From: Roseibium sp. TrichSKD4
Lineage (GTDB): Bacteria > Pseudomonadota > Alphaproteobacteria > Rhizobiales > Stappiaceae
Length of the DNA stretch: 64,000 nt
Direction of reading: 5' to 3'
Assembly (NCBI RefSeq): GCF_000148725.1
Contig: NZ_GL476319.1
Location: forward strand, 124,311-188,310
The notes under the pieces were generated by a model. That model searched no databases and had not been told where the DNA came from. It worked only from the letters and a program-made list of their open reading frames with translations. Every line of letters starts with the position of its first letter. Position 1 is the stretch's first letter. A program made the translations under genes and the position numbers. This document shows positions 10,701-17,105 of the stretch, piece after piece.

Positions 10701-10819
10701 GTGAAATCACGGCGAGCGAGGCGAACTTCACCTGTTACCGGATCAAAAATATTATCGATCAGCAACATTTGCGACGGCCGCGTCCCGCGGTAGTCATATA
10801 GGCGGTAAAGGTCGTCCAA
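7730..10819 (-). CDS. YD/Rhs-repeat-like protein without recognisable C-terminal toxin
   Basis: A 1029-residue protein that opens like Rhs/YD-repeat proteins: GTRPSQMLLIDNIFDPVTGEV, a beta-rich segment typical of DUF6531, then tyrosine-rich repeats such as YNEKGQLIYSFGG and YVYDENGLLTHRV. Rhs proteins form a beta-cocoon that holds a C-terminal toxin delivered by T6SS. Here the usual self-cleavage core (DPxGL type) is not seen, and the protein ends soon after a hydrophobic stretch, so no toxin domain can be named. It starts 6 bp after a SUKH immunity gene in the VgrG-led island. It may be a structural remnant, a carrier or a divergent effector. Confidence 0.7.
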   Translation of the reverse strand: MDDLYRLYDYRGTRPSQMLLIDNIFDPVTGEVRLARRDFTIPGPIPLTLLSTWQSQPLFSGQIGSGWVDNWNIFVLPKLEHMHLHLPTGEIAAFETPWSGGQSSHPVVIDWKLEFLNDRPTFQVPGGFFYEFGLHDGKRLYLRRIYNRAGDEVRFKRSAYGDLKKVLRSDGVSLKVECEDINFDRILGPDPQTGEETELASYGYNEKGQLIYSFGGLSGEWAYVYDENGLLTHRVRPNEACEAFRFDAKRRLLARRFTHGMMALDCAYPKEDMTIIRRGGEVITSFELDVKARAVKAFEFADKTRVHLDRDDLGRVTLACLGNAVSSGPSETEEAEPFEVRQLNLVQYTYDEAWGQLSSVTGGITPLLEFSFSEDGSLTRFECLGLDWQLHYSENGQLTSVETPEGTKEELNPANVTWNPTSWDVAQTATQSATGAEHLLEALRFYLERPAGQHPHWIGGAISDAAEIPETLNWAHALLQTPAESAQIPANLIGSTPSVALGVPTDVYRAISNLTHSALFGSCIAEFNPQNCFRGTFRHFPLERPFIPESCVDGPFLDDLNGRDKLGRLIADTDQDIRLRFLSNGVLSSLENNKGAEIAVVSDSMVDVSGLSHMQVSDADWGGYLRVWPWNANPARDDCEAELRFNRSLCSAVARGQRDGQIALERSFHGRLPLEQTSYSDDKMARRLVLENGGCQVEHASGRWCLSDSEVRLDDKVLAQFEERDNELRIEDHLGQQICIERDANGKLLRLVSEGAAQFEATWTGNSATVRDKSGYGTFKIVDRHIEWIGEHLVDELRIAGNTTGFSVSLGDRQLDCQRHAETFELHCGGSTLEICAEMGAQNLPKAQTVRLNGEAVFWLEFQWGLGKELVSQRLIPEVTGFFQNTRSRKLPVQTTCSYSFEGLLEHIRQQDNDGVERLTEYVWSPQRQPLFVFEECLGETKGTTLLHLPFGQIQVGKQGILFLHGQKGDSLGLEVTSRRVLGLSLADQHLGFLPLFNLLAGVPILEDLFPFSAFLGETPRHRPVLSLM

Positions 10820-10824
10820 TTCGA

Positions 10825-11292
10825 TTATTCCTGCCAGGCAAACAGACGCGAATAGAAGTGTTCTAGATCCTTGCCGAGGTAATTGAGGTTCTCGTAGCTC
10901 GGCCCCTCTCCACTTTCCCTCTCATGGTCCCAAAAGAAAATGGCACCTTCATCCTTTCCGGACGCGCTGATGAGGATCAGGTTTCCAAATGGATCATGGG
11001 CGAAAGGGATCATGTGCGGCAGGATGCGCCCGCCTCGATGATACATGTCGAAATATTCAAAGAAATTAGAGTGTTCCGCATCCGCATCAAATGTCAGGAA
11101 CCAGTCAATCAGAGAATCTGAATAAGGGCCGTCATAGTCGAGAAATGTAAAACACTCCGGGACAGGCCGTCCGCCATTCTTTTTGGCTAACTGGTTCTTG
11201 AGGGCTCGCGGAACCGGCATCCCCAAAAACGCATCCACCTGAACCAATTCCTCGGCAGTTAGTCCCGGATCAGCCTGAACGATCTTAATCAT
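10825..11292 (-). CDS. SUKH (SMI1/KNR4) family immunity protein, copy 4
   Basis: Predicted cytoplasmic immunity protein for the WHH nuclease just upstream. The 155-residue product has the SUKH pattern LKNQLAKKNGGRPVPECF near the N-terminus and the mid-domain signature MIPFAHDPFGNLILIS followed by IFFWDHE. The ATG at 11292 lies inside the end of the WHH gene (8-bp overlap), so toxin and immunity translation are coupled. An in-frame start further upstream is less likely because it would lie deep inside the toxin gene. Family and role by position are well supported; direct toxin binding is inferred. Confidence 0.85.
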   Translation of the reverse strand: MIKIVQADPGLTAEELVQVDAFLGMPVPRALKNQLAKKNGGRPVPECFTFLDYDGPYSDSLIDWFLTFDADAEHSNFFEYFDMYHRGGRILPHMIPFAHDPFGNLILISASGKDEGAIFFWDHERESGEGPSYENLNYLGKDLEHFYSRLFAWQE

Positions 11293-11497
11293 TTTCGATC
11301 TGCCCTCGGATGACCGTGACGCCGCCGGAATGTGGAAAGGCGTTGTGCACACCAGTTTCCACCAGCTGCAAGGTGCCCGGATTGGCTCCATCATGGTGCC
11401 AGGTATAGCCCCGAGGGGTGCGTTGGTTTCCGGTTTGGCGCACCGCCTGATAACAATCGCGGATGCGGCTCGGTTTTGTGTCTTTGGTTACGGTCAT
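11285..11497 (-). CDS. Small WHH-type HNH/endonuclease VII nuclease toxin
   Basis: A 70-residue protein that is almost only a WHH nuclease domain: GYTWHHDGANPGTLQLVE, then His51 and PHSGG (His56). The family is an HNH/endonuclease VII-fold DNase used as a toxin tip in polymorphic toxins. It begins 4 bp after the PAAR protein stop codon (TGA then ATTATG) in another frame, and overlaps the SUKH gene downstream. So PAAR, toxin and immunity form a coupled trio. A longer reading from 11533 overlaps the PAAR gene and is less likely. Delivery by the PAAR/VgrG spike as a separate chain is inference. Confidence 0.75.
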   Translation of the reverse strand: MTVTKDTKPSRIRDCYQAVRQTGNQRTPRGYTWHHDGANPGTLQLVETGVHNAFPHSGGVTVIRGQIEND

Positions 11498-11501
11498 AAT
11501 C

Positions 11502-12368
11502 TCACAGAGTGGTTCCGGCAGCATGGGCGGCAAGATTTGGCACCTTGTCGGTCGCCATTGCCGTTAAGGTCGATTTCAGCGCTTCAGGCTGACCGGATGC
11601 CATGGCATGAACAGCATTGGCAAGGCTGTTTCCCGGCGGGTTAGGCAACACGGCCGTCAACGGGTTTCCCATGGAGGTCAAAGACTTGGAGGCCCGTCCC
11701 AATTGGGCTGACATATGTCCGCCGACATCGTTGGCAATCCCGTTCAATTTTCCCTTGAGGGCGGAAACGAGATTGTCTGATGTCAGCCCGTCTTTAACAG
11801 CGGACAAAGCAGCACCCGGCAGTGCTGCCCCAACGCTGGGCGGGACCAGACTTGCGACATGTTGGGACAGAGCATTTTGAATGCCGTTTTCAAGCAAGGA
11901 GTTCATTGTCTGCGAGACGAAATTCTCGAGACTGTCCAAGCCTCCTGCCAAGGCATTTCGGTAGGACAATAGCTCGGCGGCAGCCGGATCCGCCAATTTG
12001 CTCAATCCGGGATCAAGGAGCGGCGTAGATGAATCTTTTGCACCCTTCATGCAGCTCTTGAAGGGACCACCCATGCCAACGTCGCCAATAAGCGTGTCGC
12101 CTGATCCGGTAGAAACCGACCCGCCACACCCAATGGCATCCCCAACCCGTCCTGCCTTCTTGTTATTGATAAAAACAGTTGCTGACCCAGCCGAAAGAGA
12201 CCGGGGATGAGGCGGACAGTTCGGGCATCCGTGCGGAACAAAAGCGTCACCCAAACGAACAGCCGGTCGGCCGTTGATAAACGTGTCGGATGAGCCGGCG
12301 ATGGCGGGCGTTGGCGGAAAACACCCATGCCCGGCCCCAATATCCCCCAATCTCGCAGCTTTTGGCAT
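11502..12368 (-). CDS. PAAR domain T6SS spike-tip protein
   Basis: PAAR protein expected to cap the VgrG spike and carry effector cargo. Residues 1-95 have PAAR features: MPKAARLGDIGAGHGCFPP, repeated NGRPAVRLGD and NNKKAGRVGD segments and paired Cys/His. The next ~190 residues are alanine-rich and helical with no known domain. At 288 residues it ends without a toxin; the WHH nuclease is encoded separately right after it. ATG at 12368 has GGGGG five bases upstream and is preferred over GTG at 12383. Confidence 0.88.
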   Translation of the reverse strand: MPKAARLGDIGAGHGCFPPTPAIAGSSDTFINGRPAVRLGDAFVPHGCPNCPPHPRSLSAGSATVFINNKKAGRVGDAIGCGGSVSTGSGDTLIGDVGMGGPFKSCMKGAKDSSTPLLDPGLSKLADPAAAELLSYRNALAGGLDSLENFVSQTMNSLLENGIQNALSQHVASLVPPSVGAALPGAALSAVKDGLTSDNLVSALKGKLNGIANDVGGHMSAQLGRASKSLTSMGNPLTAVLPNPPGNSLANAVHAMASGQPEALKSTLTAMATDKVPNLAAHAAGTTL

Positions 12369-12449
12369 TAAAGCCCCCGTCACATCGCAGTTATTGGTTC
12401 GAACTTGCTGTAATGCTTCATCAAACGCCGCCCATTCCAGTTCCAGATA

Positions 12450-12977
12450 TTAGCCGTTGAGCGGACCGTAATCTTCTTCCCATTCCTCAAGCTCTTGCGG
12501 ATCGGAATACAGGCTATCGATGAATTCATCGAAGGACCGTGCGAGGTGATAAACACCCTTCACGTTCGGAATTTCCGTCTCCCTTCCATCAAGGATCAAT
12601 CGCGCACTGTCCATTGCCACAACCGATCCATAAAGCGGCCCCTCCAAGATCAAACCGTATTGAAGGTGGCCGCCGTAAGCTTCTGCAAACAAAAGGATGT
12701 TATCACTGATCATGCCGTTGGCACGGAAGGTTCTGGTTGCTCCCGCGACAGACTCTGGATCGTCCTCATCAGAAACGGTTAAAAACTCTTCGACCCGTAG
12801 ATCATTCACTGTGCCCGATTTTACAGTGTTTGGCTGAAGTTTCCGTCCAGTACCGTATTCCCTTAAATAACCAACGTATTCATCCGGAATTGTTCCACCC
12901 ACCAACTTGCCAATTCTCTGAAATGTAGCTTCACAAAAATCGTCTCTACGAGGTTTGCCGTACCTGATCAGCTGCAT
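12450..12977 (-). CDS. SUKH (SMI1/KNR4) family protein, copy 3
   Basis: A 175-residue SUKH-fold protein: IPDEYVGYLREYGTGRKLQPN near the N-terminus, and an acidic C-terminus with SLYSDPQELEEWEEDYG. Such proteins neutralise nuclease toxins by direct binding. No dedicated toxin gene sits next to it, so it may be an orphan immunity gene kept against related toxins from competitors. It lies between the amber-broken SUKH copy and the PAAR gene, all in one direction. AAAGAA just before ATG is a weak ribosome site. Confidence 0.78.
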   Translation of the reverse strand: MQLIRYGKPRRDDFCEATFQRIGKLVGGTIPDEYVGYLREYGTGRKLQPNTVKSGTVNDLRVEEFLTVSDEDDPESVAGATRTFRANGMISDNILLFAEAYGGHLQYGLILEGPLYGSVVAMDSARLILDGRETEIPNVKGVYHLARSFDEFIDSLYSDPQELEEWEEDYGPLNG

Positions 12978-13003
12978 TTCTTTGTCACTCTATCCCAACA
13001 GGT

Positions 13004-13465
13004 CTATTGACTATCCAGAAAGGCCTTAAAACTAGCATTCACAAGAAACGGGTTTTCGCCGTCCTGCTGCTCGTCCGTCGCTACAAAGTCCTGTGGTCTA
13101 TCGTGAATACGGAAATAAGTTTTGTCCTTATTTATTTCTTGGCAACCTATAAGTAACTGATCACCAAATCCATTTTCTGCGATTGGCAAGTAGTACTTTG
13201 CATTATTTTCTGCGTTCTAGCGCGTGTTTGAAACCCTGATCCAGATGTTTAAATACTCATCGCGTATCTGTTTTTGCGACATAAAGTCTGTAACACTATG
13301 CGCCTCTCCATTTGGGCCTCGGAAACCTTCTGGTTCGAATATTTGACCACCGTTATTTTGTTCCAAATACTCAAGGAACTCATTTCCTAAAACCAACCCA
13401 TACTCAGCAGCCAACTCCGCTACGAGACGTTCGTTAGCCAGTGGGTCTCTAAAATCCCATTGCAT
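13004..13465 (-). pseudogene. SUKH (SMI1/KNR4) family gene, copy 2, interrupted by an in-frame TAG
   Basis: Both halves read in the same frame and rebuild one 153-codon SUKH protein. The first 82 residues include FLEYLEQNNGGQIFEPEGF; after TAG at 13219-13217 the frame continues NAENNAKYYLPIAENGFGDQ, the classic mid-domain SUKH signature, and ends in FKAFLDSQ. Only this one stop breaks it, so the gene is either a very recent pseudogene, a sequencing error, or read through at low level. It sits between SUKH copies 1 and 3, in AT-rich DNA unlike the vgrG side. Confidence 0.8.
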
Positions 13466-13601
13466 GCCATTGACACAGCGTTAAATTGAGCGGTATTCGA
13501 ACGCCTAAATATCACTTATGCCCTCCCCAGACCACTAAATTCAGTTACTGATTAATAAATGCCAAATAACACCAAACACGCCCCATATCTCCCCTAATAC
13601 A

Positions 13602-14096
13602 TTAGTAAATGGGGTATTCATCTACTAAGCCACCCCAGTATTTGGAAAAGGAATTTGCCATTAAAACCATCTTTTCCTTGAAATCCTCCACATTTTCTAT
13701 TTCCTGTTCAACAAAGTAATAGAGGGCCCCGCTAGATATTTCCAAAATAATAAGCGCGTGCTCATGTGCACGACCAATGCACAAGTAACCATTAGGTAAG
13801 TGGAACTGACCGCGCATTTCTTCCGTATTATTTAAAACGTTCCAACCCATAAACCGACCTGTATATTTGTCATCTGTCAGATCCGCTTCTGTATTCGATA
13901 TATGGTAAAGCATCATCACCGGCCAAGACGCCTCATTCACCTCATCCTCAAAACCGGCATCTAAGGGAAATGACGCTCCATTATAGGTTGCTAAAAAATC
14001 AACGTAGTCGGCAGGCAGTTCCGCTCCGATCTTTTGTTGAAACTCTTCTATTTTTGAAGCAGATGCTTCTTTAGACCACCTTTTGATCGACACCAT
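13602..14096 (-). CDS. SUKH (SMI1/KNR4) family immunity protein, copy 1
   Basis: Predicted immunity protein for the HNH-like nuclease whose stop codon lies 2 bp upstream. The 164-residue product has the SUKH N-terminal pattern LPADYVDFLATYNGASFPL and a C-terminal tract GYLCIGRAHEHALIILEISSG. GGGAGAG inside the end of the toxin gene serves as ribosome site. Toxin-immunity pairing is inferred from adjacency. The gene is visibly more AT-rich than vgrG and its chaperone, which fits acquisition as a cassette. Confidence 0.83.
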   Translation of the reverse strand: MVSIKRWSKEASASKIEEFQQKIGAELPADYVDFLATYNGASFPLDAGFEDEVNEASWPVMMLYHISNTEADLTDDKYTGRFMGWNVLNNTEEMRGQFHLPNGYLCIGRAHEHALIILEISSGALYYFVEQEIENVEDFKEKMVLMANSFSKYWGGLVDEYPIY

Positions 14097-14098
14097 TA

Positions 14099-14821
14099 TT
14101 ACTCTCCCAATTGGGCAGCTTTATTGTTTGCAAACTCCCCATGGTGCTTGAATAAACTATGCACACTCGCATCAACTGCAATCATACTTTTCCCACCAGC
14201 GTGATGCCAGTGCCACTCATCTCCGTCCAAACTCTCACCTAGAGCCTTGTTTGCTTTTCTTTTGTCCATTTGCCTGGCTCGGTCCTGTGCCGCTTTCAAT
14301 TGATCAGGGTCGTCAAGGTCATATTGGCGGTATTTGTAGCTACCATCTTTTTTCAGGTCTTTTGGGTTAAGCTCTGTCAGTTCTATTTGGACCTTATCTG
14401 ATCCTGGATAAATGACATTCTCGACCGGCGCACCGCCGTTGCTTTCGTTCCGTACGTTATGGAAATCTGGGTTCCCTTTCTTGTCGTACGGCACGCTGTA
14501 TACGTCACCGCTTTCATGACGCATATGGACCTTGTAACCGTCGCCGAGCTTCTCTACTTTTACGAAATTTGGGTTATCGGGAGTCGGTGTACCTTTGGGT
14601 CTGACATCTTCCCACTCCTTGTTCGATAACGGCTTAGGCTCACCTTTGGGATAAGGATTCCCCTTCTTCCCGGTCGTTACATCTTCCTTCAACGGGGCTT
14701 TTTTGCCGTTGTTGAAGTGGGTGATTTTTCCGGCGCCGACTTCCTTGAATTCCTTGCCACCTTTCTTGATGGCGTCGAAGGCTCCTGCATTGCCGGTGAT
14801 CTGTTTTGGAACGCGCGCCAC
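14099..14821 (-). CDS. HNH-like nuclease toxin encoded apart from its T6SS carrier
   Basis: A 240-residue basic protein with a C-terminal nuclease-like motif: WHWHHAGGKSMIAVDASVHSLFKHH (about residues 203-227 contain six His), as in HNH/endonuclease VII-fold toxin domains. The N-terminal part is lysine- and glycine-rich with no clear domain. It starts with GTG that shares one base with the carrier's stop (TAGTG), so it depends on translational coupling. In most homologous systems such a domain is the C-terminus of one long effector. A true two-chain effector is inferred; a recent split by mutation is the alternative. Confidence 0.75.
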   Translation of the reverse strand: MARVPKQITGNAGAFDAIKKGGKEFKEVGAGKITHFNNGKKAPLKEDVTTGKKGNPYPKGEPKPLSNKEWEDVRPKGTPTPDNPNFVKVEKLGDGYKVHMRHESGDVYSVPYDKKGNPDFHNVRNESNGGAPVENVIYPGSDKVQIELTELNPKDLKKDGSYKYRQYDLDDPDQLKAAQDRARQMDKRKANKALGESLDGDEWHWHHAGGKSMIAVDASVHSLFKHHGEFANNKAAQLGE

Positions 14822-16170
14822 TATTGTGCTCCCTGCATGGCCGTGGCACCCGTTGCAACACCTCCGGCGACGGTTCCTCGCTGGGCAGCTTCTGTCGCAA
14901 CGCGGCTAAAGATCTCGGCGGCCTTGTCGCTGAGTTCCTTTGCGGCCTCCTTGGAGATCAATACACCTGCAATGTATTTGATGATGCGTTTGACGAACTC
15001 TTGAATGACTTCATCAAGGTAGCGCAACATCTCCGTCACTTTTCCAATGGCCATGCCGGCCAGTTCTATTATTCGGTTGAGCGCATCCGTTGCCGCCGCA
15101 ACTTTACTCTCCCAGTAGAACACGACCCAAGAGTCTCGCAAGTCTGCGACCTTCTTTGTTGCCTGCTCTGTAAACTCGGCGAGGAACCGACGAAGGTGAC
15201 CAATTGTTTGCTGAATGATGTTGCTAAAGGCAGCAGCCTGATCTTGCAGCCATTTCACAGCATTCCCTTTGTGGAAATACCGGATGATTTCCAGCACCTG
15301 ATTGATCATTTCGGGCGCTGCTATCTTTTTGAACGCCGTTAGGAAATCCGATGCCTTTGCCATGTAGGGCAGCGCTTTTTTCAAGATGATCTTGAAGAAG
15401 CCTTTGAGGATCGATCCAAGGGTCGGGATCAGCCCGATTGCGGTTATGGCAAGTGTGAGCCATAGGACCCAACCCTCCCGTTCGCGTCGTTCGCGATCAC
15501 ACAGCTTGACGACAACAGCGACGATGTCCCGCAAATCGGCAATTTGGTCGATCACCGGAATGGCTGAGATCGCGGCATCACAAATGATCTGTCCAACTGT
15601 CGGGTTGTCGTTCCACTCCCCTTTGATCGTGCCCCAAATCCAGCTGAAAATGCCTTCATCGTCAGCATCTAAGCGTTTCAGCTCATCTTGCGAGCGCTGT
15701 CGCGCATCCTCTGCCGCTTCGAGGCGGGCTTGCTCCTCTGGTGTCAAATCTGTCCAAAAGTCATACCAGGCAGGTTTCAGCTCATCGATAACCTGATCTG
15801 CCTGATCATTGATTGCCCGGTTTCGGGCAATATCCTGGTTCTTGCGATAATCTGGGTTTGCGCGCTGCTGGTTTTCCGGCGTGTACTCGAGAGCATCCTC
15901 CCCCACAAGCGCGAGGGCTTGTTGCTGCGGAATGCCGTTGATGACCACCAGCCCATTGTCACCAACTGTTCCGTTGGTTTCAGCGCCTCCTTCCATGATG
16001 ACGTGAAACGGGCATCCCGGAGAGGGAAAGAAGTCGTCATAAGTGACGAAAAGAACCATCGAATTAGGGCAATTCGGACACATGATATCGGGATGAATCT
16101 TGATGTCCGAGAAGTTCAAATCCGCGATATCGATGCTATCCGGGTCCGTCTGAACCTGCAGATCGCTCAT
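14821..16170 (-). CDS. T6SS effector carrier protein with pre-toxin region
   Basis: A 449-residue protein expected to be the delivery part of the VgrG-linked effector. The N-terminus has a short cysteine cluster (CPNC at 31-34, Cys53) around FVTYDDFFPSPGCPFHVI. Residues ~190-265 read as a pre-toxin segment, with CDAAISAIPVIDQIADLRDI followed by one or two hydrophobic helices. The remainder is long amphipathic helix ending in a Gly/Ala linker. No catalytic domain is visible; the nuclease follows as a separate gene. The start overlaps the DUF4123 gene by 4 bp and has GGGAGG upstream. Delivery role is inferred from position. Confidence 0.7.
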   Translation of the reverse strand: MSDLQVQTDPDSIDIADLNFSDIKIHPDIMCPNCPNSMVLFVTYDDFFPSPGCPFHVIMEGGAETNGTVGDNGLVVINGIPQQQALALVGEDALEYTPENQQRANPDYRKNQDIARNRAINDQADQVIDELKPAWYDFWTDLTPEEQARLEAAEDARQRSQDELKRLDADDEGIFSWIWGTIKGEWNDNPTVGQIICDAAISAIPVIDQIADLRDIVAVVVKLCDRERREREGWVLWLTLAITAIGLIPTLGSILKGFFKIILKKALPYMAKASDFLTAFKKIAAPEMINQVLEIIRYFHKGNAVKWLQDQAAAFSNIIQQTIGHLRRFLAEFTEQATKKVADLRDSWVVFYWESKVAAATDALNRIIELAGMAIGKVTEMLRYLDEVIQEFVKRIIKYIAGVLISKEAAKELSDKAAEIFSRVATEAAQRGTVAGGVATGATAMQGAQ

Positions 16171-17105
16171 TGGACACCTCCCGGTTGGAGGCGGGCAGCA
16201 TCAAGCTCTCTTGCGGCTGCCACGAGCCGATCTATTTTAGGCTCTCCCGCAACATAGTCCGGACCTGACAAAATCGCAGAGGCATCAGGAATGGCCCCGT
16301 TTGCCTCAAACCCGTGACCAAAAGCGGTGGCAAGGATCAGGAACTTTGCAACATCCACTTCCATGTCGAAGCCAAGTTTATTGGCCTTTCTTTCGTTCAC
16401 CTGAATGAACTGCAGTGCTTCATCACGGGTCGCTTGCGCCATTTTCGATGGGTACATTTCGCTGAGGAACTTCAAGAACCTCAGGTGTCGCACTTCGTGA
16501 AACCGATCGAGCAATCGATCCAGCTGGGCCTTTGACAATGTCACCGGTGTTGTCGGCGTGTTTTGAAACCCGTCAGCAGGCGACGGCAACTCGAGTGTTT
16601 GCCATGTCTCGCGTTCTTCATCCGGCGTCAGATGGATTGCGCAGGCGGGACCGGTTAGCGCAGCGCCAAACCCGTTCGGTAGAGATAGAATTGTCTTGAT
16701 CAAGCTGGGATCATAAAATCGGAATAAAACCGTATCTGGCCCCTTGGGCGGATAAACGTAGAGCCAGCTGCGCCAGTGTTTCAGCCAGTTTTCTAGGGGA
16801 ACAGGCTGGGCTGTTTCCAAGATGAAGCCCCATTTTGGGTCTTCATCAGCAACGGACGTCACCGTTTCAAGTATCTCATCGTCAAGCAAGACCAGATGCG
16901 GTGCCTCGGTGTTGTAATAATCTCCCGCCAAGTCCTCATAAAGACAGCCCGCCCGTTCTTTCCACTCACCGCACCACCCCGGAACATCCTTGTTGCCACA
17001 CGCATCCAGAAGCGCGACCAAGGTCCCAGCACCACACCTTTCCTTAAGTGCGGCCCAATCAACCTCACCTTCTTGAACCTGATATGGTGGGGCGAGTGCG
17101 TGCAT
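16167..17105 (-). CDS. DUF4123 domain T6SS effector chaperone
   Basis: DUF4123 proteins (Tap/Tec type) load a particular effector onto its VgrG. This one is 312 residues, with the domain in the first ~160: LVALLDACGN, a tryptophan-rich centre LKHWRSWLYVYPPKG, and LFRFYDPSLI. Its start shares one base with the vgrG stop (TGATG), and its end overlaps the carrier gene by 4 bp, which fixes both VgrG and cargo as partners. A C-terminal extension of about 130 residues, which may contact the cargo, follows the domain. Confidence 0.85.
   Translation of the reverse strand: MHALAPPYQVQEGEVDWAALKERCGAGTLVALLDACGNKDVPGWCGEWKERAGCLYEDLAGDYYNTEAPHLVLLDDEILETVTSVADEDPKWGFILETAQPVPLENWLKHWRSWLYVYPPKGPDTVLFRFYDPSLIKTILSLPNGFGAALTGPACAIHLTPDEERETWQTLELPSPADGFQNTPTTPVTLSKAQLDRLLDRFHEVRHLRFLKFLSEMYPSKMAQATRDEALQFIQVNERKANKLGFDMEVDVAKFLILATAFGHGFEANGAIPDASAILSGPDYVAGEPKIDRLVAAARELDAARLQPGGVQ

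Noticed and set aside
11490-11533. PAAR and WHH as one gene joined by a frameshift
   Set aside because: The needed shift is in the opposite direction to the other breaks, and a stop followed 4 bp later by ATG fits two separate coupled genes.
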